Shown here one piece after another: positions 1 through 9,865 of a stretch of DNA of 57,303 nucleotides; the stretch's first letter is position 1, and each line of letters opens with the position of its first letter. This stretch comes from Gnetum montanum (Eukaryota; Streptophyta; Gnetopsida; Gnetales; Gnetaceae). The notes under the pieces were generated by a model, which saw nothing but the letters and a program-made list of their open reading frames with translations, had not been told where the DNA came from and made no database searches. The stretch spans positions 148,060-205,362 of the forward strand of contig MNCI01013775.1 of the NCBI GenBank assembly GCA_015680685.1, written 5' to 3'. A program made the translations under genes and the position numbers.

Positions 1-350
1 GTGTTTTTGTTGAAAAAACACTGTAGCGGTACTGTAGTAGCGTAAACACTGTAGTAGGCGTAAGAACACTGTAGCAGCGTAAAAACACTGTAGCAGCGCA
101 AAAGTACTGTAGCAGCGTAAAAACACTATAGTAGCGTGAAAGCACTGTAGCAGGCATAAGAACACTGTAGCAGCGTGAAAGCACTATAGCAAGCGTAAGA
201 ACATTGTAGCAGTGTAAAAGCACTGTAGCAGGCGTAAGAACACTGTAGCAGTGTAAAAGCACTGTAATAGTGTAAAAGCACTGTAGCAGGCGTAAGAACA
301 CTGTAGCAGCGTAAAAGCACTGTAGTAGCGTAGACACTGGGAATTTGAAA
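1..350 (-). repeat. Leader minisatellite of copy F, 19-20 bp units
   Basis: About seventeen head-to-tail variants of a 19-20 bp unit (plus-strand reading CACTGTAGCAGCGTAAAAA, alternating with a CAGGCGTAAGAA form). It lies just inside the primer-binding site of the minus-strand retroelement F, so it belongs to the untranslated leader rather than to a gene. The minus strand is open across it only because units lack stops in that frame. The array runs off the left edge. Confidence 0.85.
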
Positions 351-359
351 CAAAGTTAG

Positions 360-560
360 CGTATGGTTAACAGCATAGACGCTGGAAGACTTGCAAATGA
401 TAGAGTTTTAAACAGGGCAGCGTAGATGCTGATCAGCATAGACGCTGGAAAGTTTGCAGGTAAGGTTTTAAACTATACAGCGTAAATGTTGGGAGGTTTT
501 CGGAAAAAGTTGGTGTATACTCAACAGCGTAGATGCTGAGAGCTCTGAAGCACAACTAGT
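360..560. repeat. Dispersed near-palindromes CAGCRTAGAYGCTG
   Basis: Five copies of a 14 bp near-palindrome (CAGCATAGACGCTG, CAGCGTAGATGCTG and variants) are spaced 30-70 bp apart between the leader minisatellite and the primer site of copy F. The core AGCGTA/TACGCT also occurs in the U3 part of the same LTR (1274-1790). I infer a shared cis-acting motif. Confidence 0.7.
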
Positions 561-572
561 TTAAGGTAGAGG

Positions 573-590
573 CTCTCCTTCTAGCGCCAA
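573..590 (-). other. Primer-binding site of copy F
   Basis: On the minus strand the LTR ends ...GGTACA, followed by GAAA and TTGGCGCTAGAAGGAG. The same 16-mer sits at the same place after the LTR of copy E (53490). A degenerate version follows the LTR of D (45044). I did not assign the tRNA. Confidence 0.8.
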
Positions 591-1182
591 TTTCTGTACC
601 GCCTGAAATTGTCGATCTCCAGCTGGAAGGAAAACAGAGGCCGTGGGATCGCAGGACGAGAACAGAAGACCCTGCCTTCGCCTGACGGTGAGCTGGAATG
701 CACGAAGGCAGAGTACCTTGGGTGGTCTGCACGCGGATCAGACAAGGATTTCCCCGCGCGTACGCAAAGTGCTATACGCTGGGTTATGCGTAAACGATGT
801 AGCCAGCGTAAACAAAGCGTAAACAGCGTAAAAAAAATGCGAACTGAGCGTGAGTGTAAACGAGCATGAACAGAATGCGCGGGCCAAGTTGACGTAAAAA
901 TGTAAAATGTAAACAATCTTATGCAGCTAATGTAAACAATGGTATTACAGAGTCAAAGTACCGTGCACCGGTCTAACGTAGTCGTGAGGGAACACGAGGC
1001 GGACGAAAAGCCCCGGCGTATACAGGAATGACTTGGCTAGTTCGCAAGACAGGCAGAGCGTAGAGACTGTGCATGGCGTACAGGGCCAGCGTAAGAGGGT
1101 TTCAGCTCTTGTGCGCAGCGTAAATGTTCTCTGGTGTGCTCCGGGATTTTGCCAACCGCCTTTGTGAGGTGGAAAATGGGGG

Positions 1183-1190
1183 TTTTTATA
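1183..1190 (-). promoter_or_regulatory. TATA-like box of LTR F
   Basis: The minus strand reads TGTATAAAAACC here. Its position in the LTR matches TATAAATA at 52854 in copy E. Transcription would run toward the primer site at 590. Confidence 0.6.
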
Positions 1191-1273
1191 CAGGTTGTTA
1201 CGCTAGACTCGGGTTGGGTGACACGTGGCGTGTTGATCGGGTGCACAATTTACAAATGTACAATATTACAAGT

Positions 1274-1519
1274 GTTGGGCGTATACGCTGGGCGTATATG
1301 TCGTATCAGGTCGGCGTATACGCTGGATGTGCTGAGTGCGTGAACGTGGATGAAGATGCTGAGGGCTGGGCGTATACGCTGAAGGATGTTGGGCGTATAC
1401 GCTGGGCGTATATGTCGTATCAGGTCGGCGTATACGCTGGATGTGCTGAGTGCGTGAACATGGGTGAAGATGCTGAGGGCTGGGCGTATACGCTGAAGGA
1501 TGTTGGGCGTATACGCTGG
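1274..1519. repeat. 114 bp tandem duplication carrying GCGTATACGC palindromes
   Basis: Two complete 114 bp units (1274-1387 and 1388-1501) and the start of a third. Each holds several perfect 10 bp palindromes GCGTATACGC. More copies of the palindrome continue to about 1790. The array sits in the U3 region of LTR F, upstream of its TATA-like box. 114 is a multiple of three, so a repetitive open frame appears on the plus strand, but nothing supports it as a gene. Confidence 0.85.
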
Positions 1520-1949
1520 AGGATGCCCACTTGCTTCAATCCTTGCTCTTCGACATTATCTTCATGCTGCCTTTGGAGATTCCGTTTCGGGCGTAAACAT
1601 TTGCCGTACTCGCCGAGCGTATAGGTGGAAGTGAGTACACCGGGCATGCGAGTTGGATGTTTACGCTGGGCGTATATGCTGGGCGTATACGCTAGGAATT
1701 TGAGTGTCTATGCTGGAGGGCGTATACGCTGTGGGTTCGAGCGTCTATGCTGGGGATGTTCTTGAGCATAGACGCCGGGCGTATACGCTGGCGTCAGATA
1801 CTTAGTGAAAATGAAGCTTTTGACCTCCGAAGTTGCAATGTGTGACGCCCACTGTAGCCATGGTTGTCTGTGGGTCCCAGGGACCGGCTTTTTGCTGGAC
1901 AAGTACTAAGCGCCAAATTTTGTGGTGTTTCAGTAGTTAGGATAGTCAT

Positions 1950-2612
1950 ATGCATGAGGAAGTGCACAACGATGAGGATGTACATGAAAATGAGTATGTC
2001 GAGATACCTTGTAAGAGGGATATTAATGAATCCCCTAAAACATACAATAAATGTGGAGCCATTTGTTACAAGTAGACAACATCATCATGTGTAGTTTACC
2101 AACATTTGAGAAAGCTTGTATGATCTAAGAGCTAGTGGATTCGATGGAAGTTTCTTTTCTTCAAAATTTGGCTCTAGCACAAAACAAAAACTTGTCCTAA
2201 CTCAAAAGTTTGTACTCAAGAACCAAGTGGAGCAACTTGGGGATGTTGTTGATGAGCTTTTGTTTGCCAATCAAGAACTCCAAGATGAAAATTAGGAGCT
2301 ACAATCATTGCTAGAAACTCAGCAGGCTCTATATGAAGGTCAACAAAATAAAATTAAGGCCTTAGAGGGAAGAAATCAAATGATGAGATTGGGGTTGTGA
2401 AAGATTAGCTTACTATGCAAGCAAGGGCACTAGCATCAAGGCTAAGTTTATCCGTTTCCAAGTTTCAAGTAAAGGAGCAAAAAATCTATGAGGGCAATAG
2501 GGATGATGTTGTAATAGATGCATTTTTGTTTGAGAGAGAAGAGTTTCTAAATATGTATGAATGTGCATTGAAAGACAAGCTTGTGTTGCTACCCAATTCT
2601 TGGGTGGAATAG
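1950..2612 (+). pseudogene. Coding-like fragment of unknown family, coiled-coil character
   Basis: I do not recognise this. From ATG 1950 an acidic stretch begins MHEEVHNDEDVHENEY and stops near 2072. From about 2190 another frame reads KLVLTQKFVLKNQVEQLG and continues as a glutamine/leucine-rich, probably coiled-coil segment with an in-frame TAG near 2296. A third segment (2415-2612) reads ARALASRLSLSVSKFQVKEQ. The changes of frame and internal stop indicate decay. It lies just outside the 5' end of LTR F and is antisense to F, the same arrangement as the minus-strand gene beside copy E (50009-51880), but I see no clear similarity between the two proteins. It could be unrelated host or transposon debris. 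Confidence 0.3.
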
Positions 2613-2927
2613 TGAAGACTTGGTAACTTGGCATACTTCAAGAAGAAAAGACTTGCATGAACATCTCTATGTCTCAATTGGGTGTCAAGTTGAGTTCAAT
2701 ATTTGTGGTTTATGGTGGATGACCCTAGCCATTGAACCTTCTTGTCTACAATTGTCATATGGATTTTGAGTTTTTCAATACCCTTATAACCATGGTGCTC
2801 TCCATGTTTGAAGGTGTGTACAGACAAAGACTTAAGATCCAAGGACATCACTTCTTTCAAGCTAGGGAGAGTGTAGGAAAACATGTCTTGTTGGTGGATT
2901 GAAGGCTAGTTTCCTCTAGAATAAGGG

Positions 2928-3026
2928 CTGAAGGAGCATGGAGATCCTTACAAGTTCTATGCTATGACACCCATCANTTGAAGGAGCATGGAGATCCTTA
3001 CAAGTTCTATGCTATGACACCCATCA
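2928..3026. repeat. 49 bp exact direct duplication around a single N (2977)
   Basis: The segment beginning TTGAAGGAGCATGGAGATCC occurs identically on both sides of one N. Overlapping contig ends left unmerged by scaffolding is the simplest reading. Confidence 0.85.
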
Positions 3027-4322
3027 CTAAAGAACTACATTGGCCCTGATTCCTTTGTGTACTTTGTCACAAGGATATGTAAGCTTGCGAAGGAGGTTAG
3101 GGCCACCGTCCTCTTCAAGTGCGAGGCTTAGAGCTAGATACATTAGGGTAGAAATGTGTTTTAGCTCTTATAGGAGAACATTGTATCTTATGGTTGTGTG
3201 TGCTTGTTGTGGTCATGTTTGCGCATGTTGTATTGGTCATGTCACTTATATGATTTCATGTGGCATACTTGATACACTCCTAACCCATGTAGTAGCAGGC
3301 AATGTACACTTATTCTATGCATGTAGGTGTAGTGATAGTTGAGGTGTAGTCCATCTTGGGTCAACTTTAGGTCTTCTAGCTAACTTTGAACTCAAAGGTA
3401 GTGTTGAATGGTGCTTCCCAAGTGCAATGTCATTACAACTCCATCATGGAATGCTAAACACCTTGGGACTTGTATAGGATAACATTCAAGTTCATGATAA
3501 CTTAAAAAACATTTGACATTATTGGTCTTGGTAAGAAAATTGGTTGAAATACTTTAATTTATTTGATCATTTCATCGAGTATATTTGCTTCTTATTTATT
3601 TTTTATCAAACAACATAGTTCCAATCTATTTAGAAACATTAGCACATCTCACCTATGGTCTTGTTGGCTTCGCGACATGTCCCAATTTGAGTGCATTCTA
3701 ATAATTTCAAATTATTTTAGGTAGTGAATGGATGATTTATCTAAATCTTTAAAAGTGCATATGATTTTTAGATTGTCATAGATTGAGAAAATGACCTAAT
3801 TATTGGCAACCCAAGATATGACATATCTAAGCAATTGTAACCAATGCTTATGCTCTTTATTTTCAAAAAACATGAAATTGTATCTAGTAAGAAAAGGGCT
3901 ATTGCAATGGGATATATTTGAAAATAACTTTATTTTTTGTTACATCTACTAAGATAATTTTAGAACTCCTTTTTACCGAATATGTTTTTTTTTAATTTAC
4001 CAAATGTTTTTTTTTAATTTATAATTTAAGTTTGGTCAGTGGAATCAAATCTAGGGTTACTAAGGTAAGACTCTTATCACTAACTTAACATTTCATTGTT
4101 TTAAGTTTTACATGGGTTGAGGAGTAACTAAATTATATTTTATTTATGATGTTTTAAGTTTTATATTGGTTGAGAGGTAGCTAAATTATATTTTATTGTG
4201 AAATGATATGAAACTTTGTTATGTCTCAAGAATCCTAGGATCTATTGGATAGATATTACATTTTCATGGAAAATAAAGATAAACTCTATAATTTGACCAA
4301 GCACCAATGGGGGCATCAAAAA
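3027..4322. other. AT-rich intergenic stretch
   Basis: No supported gene. One feature stands out: an imperfect tandem duplication of about 50 bp (about 4096-4145 and 4150-4199) sharing TGTTTTAAGTTTTA and CTAAATTATATTTTATT. The last 100 bases before the array, read on the minus strand, may be the tail of the LINE seen at 21165-21369, but this is weak. Confidence 0.5.
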
Positions 4323-4327
4323 CAAAT
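4323..4327. repeat. Target-site duplication CAAAT (left)
   Basis: CAAAT directly precedes the first LTR of array A and directly follows the third LTR (21160-21164). One shared 5 bp duplication brackets the whole three-LTR array. Confidence 0.85.
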
Positions 4328-5214
4328 TGATGAGTCATGATTTTGTCAGCTCTGATATAGGATATATTCAATATCAGAGCCTTGATATTGGATATGCGAT
4401 ATTAGGTCCCAAGAAACGATGTTGAATATTCGATATCGTCTCTTTTGTGCTAGCCTATAAGTACAACACTTGGGTGCATGGTTGGGACATAGTTTAGTTT
4501 TAGGTTTCAATTAGCTTTTTCATAGATTGTTGATTTCTAGTTTCATTATTTTCGAGTGCATGCCAATAGTGTGATGTTTGTAATTGTACGACATCCTTAT
4601 TCGAGTGTGATGTACTTGGACACATTACATGACCAAAAATAAAGATCGAGATTACTTCCATCATTGTAGCATCTACTTAAATCTGTTAGTGCTTTTAATT
4701 ATTTAATTATTTCCTATTTTTCTTAGTTATTTTTTCCATTTATTGCTCTTTACGATTTCTATAATTAAGCGGAATGAGTACGACTAATCGCAAGCGCTTA
4801 AGTATGATTACATGCTAACCTAGCAGTCTATCATTTGGTGAGCCCAGTGACATACACTTGGTAATCCTAGCTGTAGTCCCATGAAGTTCAAGGCATGTAA
4901 GGATGATTAAGAACAGATACTCATTGCATGTAGGCTAGTTTAGATTTTACTTTCCATCATTACTTAGCTTAATTCATTAATTTCTTTATTGCCATTAGGA
5001 GTAGCATAGGGTTAGACAACATCATCATATGCCTCACTTTGGACTAAATCATACATGACAAAGCTACCACTAGTCTAAGTGAGAAGATAGTGAACTATAA
5101 TTAGAGCATAACGATTTAGATGTACAACTAGTTCTGTCCATGGAATTTGACTGAATCATGCATGAACACTTATGATTTCTATGGTTGGGCATAGGGGTAC
5201 CTTGTCGCTCATCA
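4328..5214 (+). mobile_element. LTR 1 of array A
   Basis: Starts TGATGAGTCATGATTTTG and ends CTCATCA, directly followed by the primer site. 887 bp. Contains GATAT-type dyads, a TATA box and an R/U5-like part shared with LTRs 2 and 3. Confidence 0.92.
4349..4463 (+). promoter_or_regulatory. U3 dyads and TATA box of LTR 1
   Basis: GCTCTGATAT (4349-4358) and ATATCAGAGC (4371-4380) form a perfect 10 bp inverted repeat. Two further GATATTGGATAT / CGATAT blocks follow. TATAAGTA lies at 4456-4463. The dyad-then-TATA order recurs in the other family X LTRs. Confidence 0.7.
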
Positions 5215-5236
5215 TTGGTACCATTGCTGTTGATGG
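5215..5236 (+). other. Primer-binding site, internal region A1
   Basis: TTGGTACCATTGCTGTTGAT follows the LTR directly. With the A2, B and C sites the consensus is TTGGCGYCRTTGCC..GGATGG, like the Athila-type primer site usually ascribed to tRNA-Asp. This copy is the most decayed. Confidence 0.75.
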
Positions 5237-5339
5237 TGATAGTTATCTAGATTAGTTATATTATACACAATTACTATAAATGCATTAGTGATATATCTTT
5301 CAGAAAATATTAAATCACACACACTGTAAACCAACAATA

Positions 5340-7755
5340 ATGTCTCTCTCACAAGTAAGAAATAATGCACTATATAGTGAAAGTATTCATTTGAAAACTA
5401 ATGAGATATATGTTGAAGAAAGTTGGAGTGACCAACCTTATATAGGGGTTTCATATGTTCATGACCATCTTAACAATACTCAAGGATGACATTCACCTAA
5501 GATAGATAACCTTTGAGGAGTTGAAGTAAGTCTTGGACTACGGGAAGCCTCAAGACCTAGGACCTCCTCAAACTCTAGAAAGGATAAATCAAGGAAGCCT
5601 AGGGAACACCATAAAAGCTATGGAAATCTTTCTAGTTCCTCATCTTCCTTTCATCCTTCAACGTCTAGTTTTGATGAAGATGAATGTCGATATGGAGATA
5701 ATACTTCACTAAAGGATCATAATAAAAATAAAAATCAAACCCATAGGAACACTCAGGGTCATCAAAATCAACATACACAAAATAGCCACAATCAACCAGA
5801 TAGAAATTTTCATCAGAACATGACTGATGACGATGAACCCTTGTTGGCCACTAAGAGCATGATGTAGATCATAGAGGTAGTTAAGATATCTCGTAGGCAT
5901 TGCAAAGAGAGTCGCTTACCTCGGCTTGATATGACTAATATCCCTAAATTTGTAGGAGGCTATGATTTAGATTTGCAACATCATTTACAATCCTTCCATG
6001 ATGCCTGTGTTTTCTACAACATTGAAAGTGGATGGTAAAAGCTTAAGCTTTTTCCTAGGACATTGATTAATTGACTCGAACTGTGGTATAGATCATTAAA
6101 ACCAAATTCAATTTGATGATGGTCCACAATGTTGTAACTCTTCAACAAGAAATACCAAACTTATGCGAGGTTGTCTAACTTGAGGAGATAGATCCAAGAA
6201 TGAAAACAAGAACAACATGAACCCTTGTACATGACCTTAGATGGATATTATTCTATACTAAATAGATGCCCAATCCATGGATTCTTTGAGGAAAGGTAAC
6301 TTTTCCACATCATAGATGGGCTTTGTAATGAAACAAGGGAGACCCTTTGGATGTATGCCCTAGGTCAATTATATGAGTTACAAACTCATCAGATCTAAGA
6401 GCTAATTGAGTGCATGGCCAAAGAAGAAGGAGAGATATGCAAATGGGAGAATGTCAAGAAATATTACCAAGACCCAATTCTTTAAAATAAGTAAGTCCAT
6501 ATTCATGTAAGGTGAAAGAAATCGCTCTTGATAAGGTGATTTTGCACCAGCTCTTGCCGATATAGAAGTGTATTGATGAACTTGAAGCAAAGTTTAACAA
6601 GGTGTCAGAATGGATATATGACAAAGTTACAAATTTGGTAGAAACTATAGAGGAGAATGTCATGAAAAACGAACTAGGAAATCACAATAAACAAAGGAGG
6701 TAGAACCAATAAATAACTAGGAACACCTTTTGGCAATAGGGAAAATGGCTGAAGAAACCAAGGCTATAGACTCAACCACAAATAAAGATGACAGATGTGA
6801 CCTATGCATATATGACCACTTGAAGGGTAATTTCCTAGTTGCATCACATCTATATGAGTATGGAGCTTATGCATTAAACCCCAAATTCGTACAGAAGCAC
6901 ATGCCTAGGAGATTTCCCTTTCCACAAGGTAATTTTAAATAGTCCCACAACCAATTGTACTATCCAAGAAGAACTTATTACTAGCCTCAACACTATCATC
7001 AACCATAGTGGCAAAACCCATAGTCATGGGGGAGGTCACCACCAAACCAATCCTACCCTTCATACTAGCTGAAACCATAGGGATGTTATGTTCAACACCT
7101 TGTTTCTCCAACTAGTTCTATGTCCTCTACTTCAAATCGCCACTATCACTCTCCTAAGTACCATCAACCCATGACATCCCCTAAGGGATCACCACCTCTC
7201 ACCTCTTACCATCCATCCTACCCTCGTTATTCTCATACTCCACCTCATCACATGCCATCGTTAATGACACAGGAAGGTTTGGAACCACAATATTAACAAA
7301 AGAATGTCACTTGTGCTACAAATGTGCATAGGCATGCTGATACCAGTAGGTTTCCTTTGCAAACTTGGAAACATATTTTCTTTAGGATAGGTTGTAGGTG
7401 GAAGCACAACACTCATGGTCTGACCACATCATTTGAACCAACACAATGTCCATCTAGTGCAACACCTTTCTTGTCATAACCATTGTCCTTTGATCTTACA
7501 CAAGGGGCACCATCCATTGCTACTCCACTGCTAAACCGAAGCAATGAATCTAGTAGTGTGGGGAGACACACAAATCCATGCATACTATATCATGATCCAA
7601 GGTGCAATCACAAGCTAGACATCCACAACATTAACATAACTCACACCCTGACCCACCATACATTTAACAACCAAGTGTGTGAACAATAGCTTATCTATGC
7701 AACTACCACTAAACCAAGAGACACCCAATGGCTCAAACATGAAAGGTTAATAATG
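5340..7755 (+). pseudogene. Gag-like gene of A1, broken
   Basis: The frame opens at ATG 5340 (MSLSQVRNNALYSES...). An Asn/Gln/His-rich segment follows, then a capsid-like domain with NIPKFVGGYDLDLQHHLQ, SFHDACVFYNIESGW and FNKKYQTYAR, then EPLDMALDRYYSLL-type text and HIIDGL. This has the order of a retrotransposon gag capsid (PF03732-like). A zinc-knuckle-like CDLCIYDHLKG follows near 6800, then a Pro/His-rich tail. Stops interrupt it (the first near 5486, then after KSMM and GW) and the frame shifts before the end. In this copy the final frame stays open to 7995 through the T-rich tract and would encode a hydrophobic tail, but sibling B stops before that tract. About 800 codons, no protease or reverse transcriptase attached. 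Confidence 0.75.
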
Positions 7756-7854
7756 TTTTATACATGCATGGATCTTGCCTACTCGCTTATTAATTCTTAC
7801 CATGGCCAACCATTTAGTCATGGGGAAAACCCCATTCTAACCTCTAGAATTAAT

Positions 7855-7990
7855 AAGTGTTTTTCATATTTTTGTTTTACAATTTTTGTTATTTTCTTAT
7901 TTCTTGAAATAATTTTTCCTATCCTTTTCAACTTTTTCCAAATTTTCTTTTATTTTTCTTTAGTAATCTCACTTGTAAATAAAATGATTA
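7855..7990 (+). terminator. T-rich tract with AATAAA after gag, A1
   Basis: About 110 bases of T-rich sequence end in AGTAATCTCACTTGTAAATA and an AATAAA. The same arrangement follows gag in A2, B and C although the surrounding sequence has diverged. I infer a 3' processing region for a gag transcript. Confidence 0.4.
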
Positions 7991-7995
7991 TGTAG

Positions 7996-8800
7996 TCCAT
8001 TGAGGTGAGGTTTTCTCTACCTTGTCAAGTCATGAGGGATTGATTATTCGGGCAGTGAGACCATGTCAACCATCCACTCATTCCATTAATAAGAGGTTCT
8101 TACCATGGTTATAATGATATTCGTTTCCATCACCAAAACTCAAAATAAATTCATAATCATTGTGCCTCAATAGAAAAGTGAAGAACCAAGGGGGAATGTG
8201 AAGGGTGTGATATTAAGGGGATTTGTGCATTTTCTTTGGCCACTTCTATATGTTCTATCATGTTGCTAAGGTTGTAAGTATATCCTTGTAGATCTAACAA
8301 AAAATGGGAATAAGCCATTGAATAAATTGTTGAGGACCCCACTAGAAAGACATGTCTCCATGCTTGAATGTTTGTGGGTTCTTAGACTTTCATCCAAACA
8401 AAATGAAAAAAAATGATACACTCCTCCCTTGGACAAAATGCCAAGTGATGCTACTCCTTGCAACTATGGTAGCCTTATGGTTGTTAGTAGAAATGATGAA
8501 ACGACATGATGTCACTGAAATGTGGTGTGAAGTTTTTTTGAATCTTAGATAGAAGTGCTAATGGTTAGTTAACCATTAATAACATGCAAGGATTCATTAT
8601 GCCTTTCGTACGACACCTCACATCCCGATTTTTGTAATCCTTTCTATAGCCCATCTCATTTCACTGTCCATGTGATCCTAGCTTATGGTTTTATGTAATA
8701 TAGAATTATTCCCTCAAATTGGTGATTTTAACATGTGTGTTTTTTTTCACAAGTATGCATTGCATTCAACCCCTTTAGTACCTATGAACATTTTTAGGCA
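7996..8800 (+). other. Conserved non-coding spacer, A1
   Basis: No open frame is shared between copies, yet long blocks (for example around 8190-8230 and 8340-8480) are conserved in A2 (15770-16060). Shorter parts persist in B and C. It lies between the gag 3' tract and the stem-loop. Confidence 0.55.
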
Positions 8801-8802
8801 TG

Positions 8803-8859
8803 GTTACACAAAGGAATTATGAGCTAGAGCCTACTTTGGGAAGGACCCACTTGTGTAAC
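8803..8859 (+). ncRNA. Covarying stem-loop, A1 copy
   Basis: GTTACACAA (8803-8811) pairs perfectly with TTGTGTAAC (8851-8859) around a loop containing CTACTTTGGGAAGGACCCAC. The same structure, with different paired bases, occurs in A2, B and C. It may act as RNA structure or as a DNA dyad. Confidence 0.6.
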
Positions 8860-9158
8860 TATTGTAACTTATACTTGTCTGAGACAACCACATGACTCTT
8901 TACCTTCCAAGCACATAATTGTTAAATTTCTTGCTTTTCCTTATCATATAATTGATTTGTTCCATGACTTTAGTATAATACCCCTTTTCTTGCATCCTTA
9001 GAATCTTTAAACATCAATGACTTCATATTCTCACACTTATGGTGCCTACATATGATTTCCTACTTATCCCAGAACTATGGACCTAACCTAAAACCTTTCC
9101 ACCAATCCCAGAGCTTCATTTTCCATGCTTAGTACCCTCATTCAATGTAATTTCATGG

Positions 9159-9240
9159 ACCTCAATATTAACTACTCGATATAGGGTCAGCCTCAACATT
9201 GGATACCCGATATCAAGTCTCACAAAACCTATATATATGA
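9159..9240 (+). promoter_or_regulatory. Internal LTR-like dyad cassette with TATA, A1
   Basis: Contains CGATATAGGGTCAGCCT, ACATTGGATACCCGATATC and then CTATATATATGA (about 9230-9240). Dyad words and their order resemble the U3 of the array's own LTRs. The cassette is about 630 bp upstream of ORF2. I infer a second promoter. Confidence 0.5.
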
Positions 9241-9354
9241 TCCCTATGAAGCCTATACTTCATTTTCATCTTTTGCAGCTAGGGGAGTTTTCCAAATTTT
9301 CTTTCATCACTTAGAGCTCTATGCAATCAACTTCCACTTGCAATATCTTGCTTA

Positions 9355-9487
9355 ATACCACTCTGATTCTTGTACTATTTGAACCTATTTGAACCTGGAG
9401 TGTTCAACTTAGTCATGGGGNTTGAATACCACTCTGATTCTTGTACTATTTGAACCTATTTGAACCTGGAGTGTTCAACTTAGTCAT
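9355..9487. repeat. 66 bp direct duplication around a single N (9421)
   Basis: The segment AATACCACTCTGATTCTTGT through CAACTTAGTCATG is present on both sides of the N. Unmerged contig ends are likely. A2 has it once. Confidence 0.85.
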
Positions 9488-9505
9488 GCGGAGGGGGGGT
9501 GGTTG
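9485..9505 (+). other. Internal purine tract, A1
   Basis: CTTAGTCATGCGGAGGGGGGG resembles the tract before the 3' LTR (TTTAGTCGTAGGGGTA). It is kept at the same place in A2 (16983) and C (39923, minus strand). Candidate central polypurine tract. Confidence 0.4.
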
Positions 9506-9865
9506 TGTGGAGAACTTGCGTTAATTTTTCAAAATTTACTATCACCCAGAGGGTATTACAAGGGTAAGAGTGTTAAAAAACTTTAGTGTTATAATGAAAA
9601 ATTAATCATGTTAATGCCAAAAACCTTAATTTTTTCACCTGAGAGACCATAACCTTCATAATACACCATACATAAGTAAAAAGGAACTAATCATGAAGGG
9701 TCATAAACAAGAGAAACACTTTTTGGGCATTTTTCTAAAAATTTTTCTAACTTTGCAATCATATAAACTAAAGAGCTTAATGGAACTAAGGTCATGACTA
9801 TGGTATAAACCTATTAATGATAAATAACAATACCTTAGTAACATCTACTCCTTGATTGATTGCAG

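Larger units (their letters stand above)
595..1932 (-). mobile_element. 5' LTR of family Y copy F (minus strand)
   Basis: Read on the minus strand, this segment starts TGAAACACCACAAAATTTGG and ends GGTACA next to the primer site. Both ends match the LTR of copy E (51970-53485), as does the last 250 bp (blocks such as AATCCTTG, CCAAGG, CTCTGCCTTCGT, CCTTCCAGC, ATCGAC). Length is 1338 bp against 1516 bp in E and about 1309 bp in D. A TATA-like box lies about 595 bp before the LTR end, close to the spacing in E (about 630). The internal part of F runs off the left edge, so no coding part is visible. Confidence 0.88.

Noticed and set aside
1-350. CRISPR-like regular repeats
   Set aside because: Units are contiguous with no unique spacers, in a plant nuclear context.
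126-353. Repetitive minus-strand open frame (LLQCSYACYSAFT repeats)
   Set aside because: Reading of the leader minisatellite; the unit length varies between 19 and 20 bp, so the frame is accidental.
1124-1624. 166-codon plus-strand frame with a 38-residue internal repeat
   Set aside because: Created by the 114 bp U3 duplication of LTR F; lies antisense inside an LTR and has no family resemblance.
7753-7995. Hydrophobic transmembrane-like C-terminus of gag in A1
   Set aside because: Exists only in A1; B stops before the T-rich tract and A2 is shut, so the tract is better explained as non-coding.
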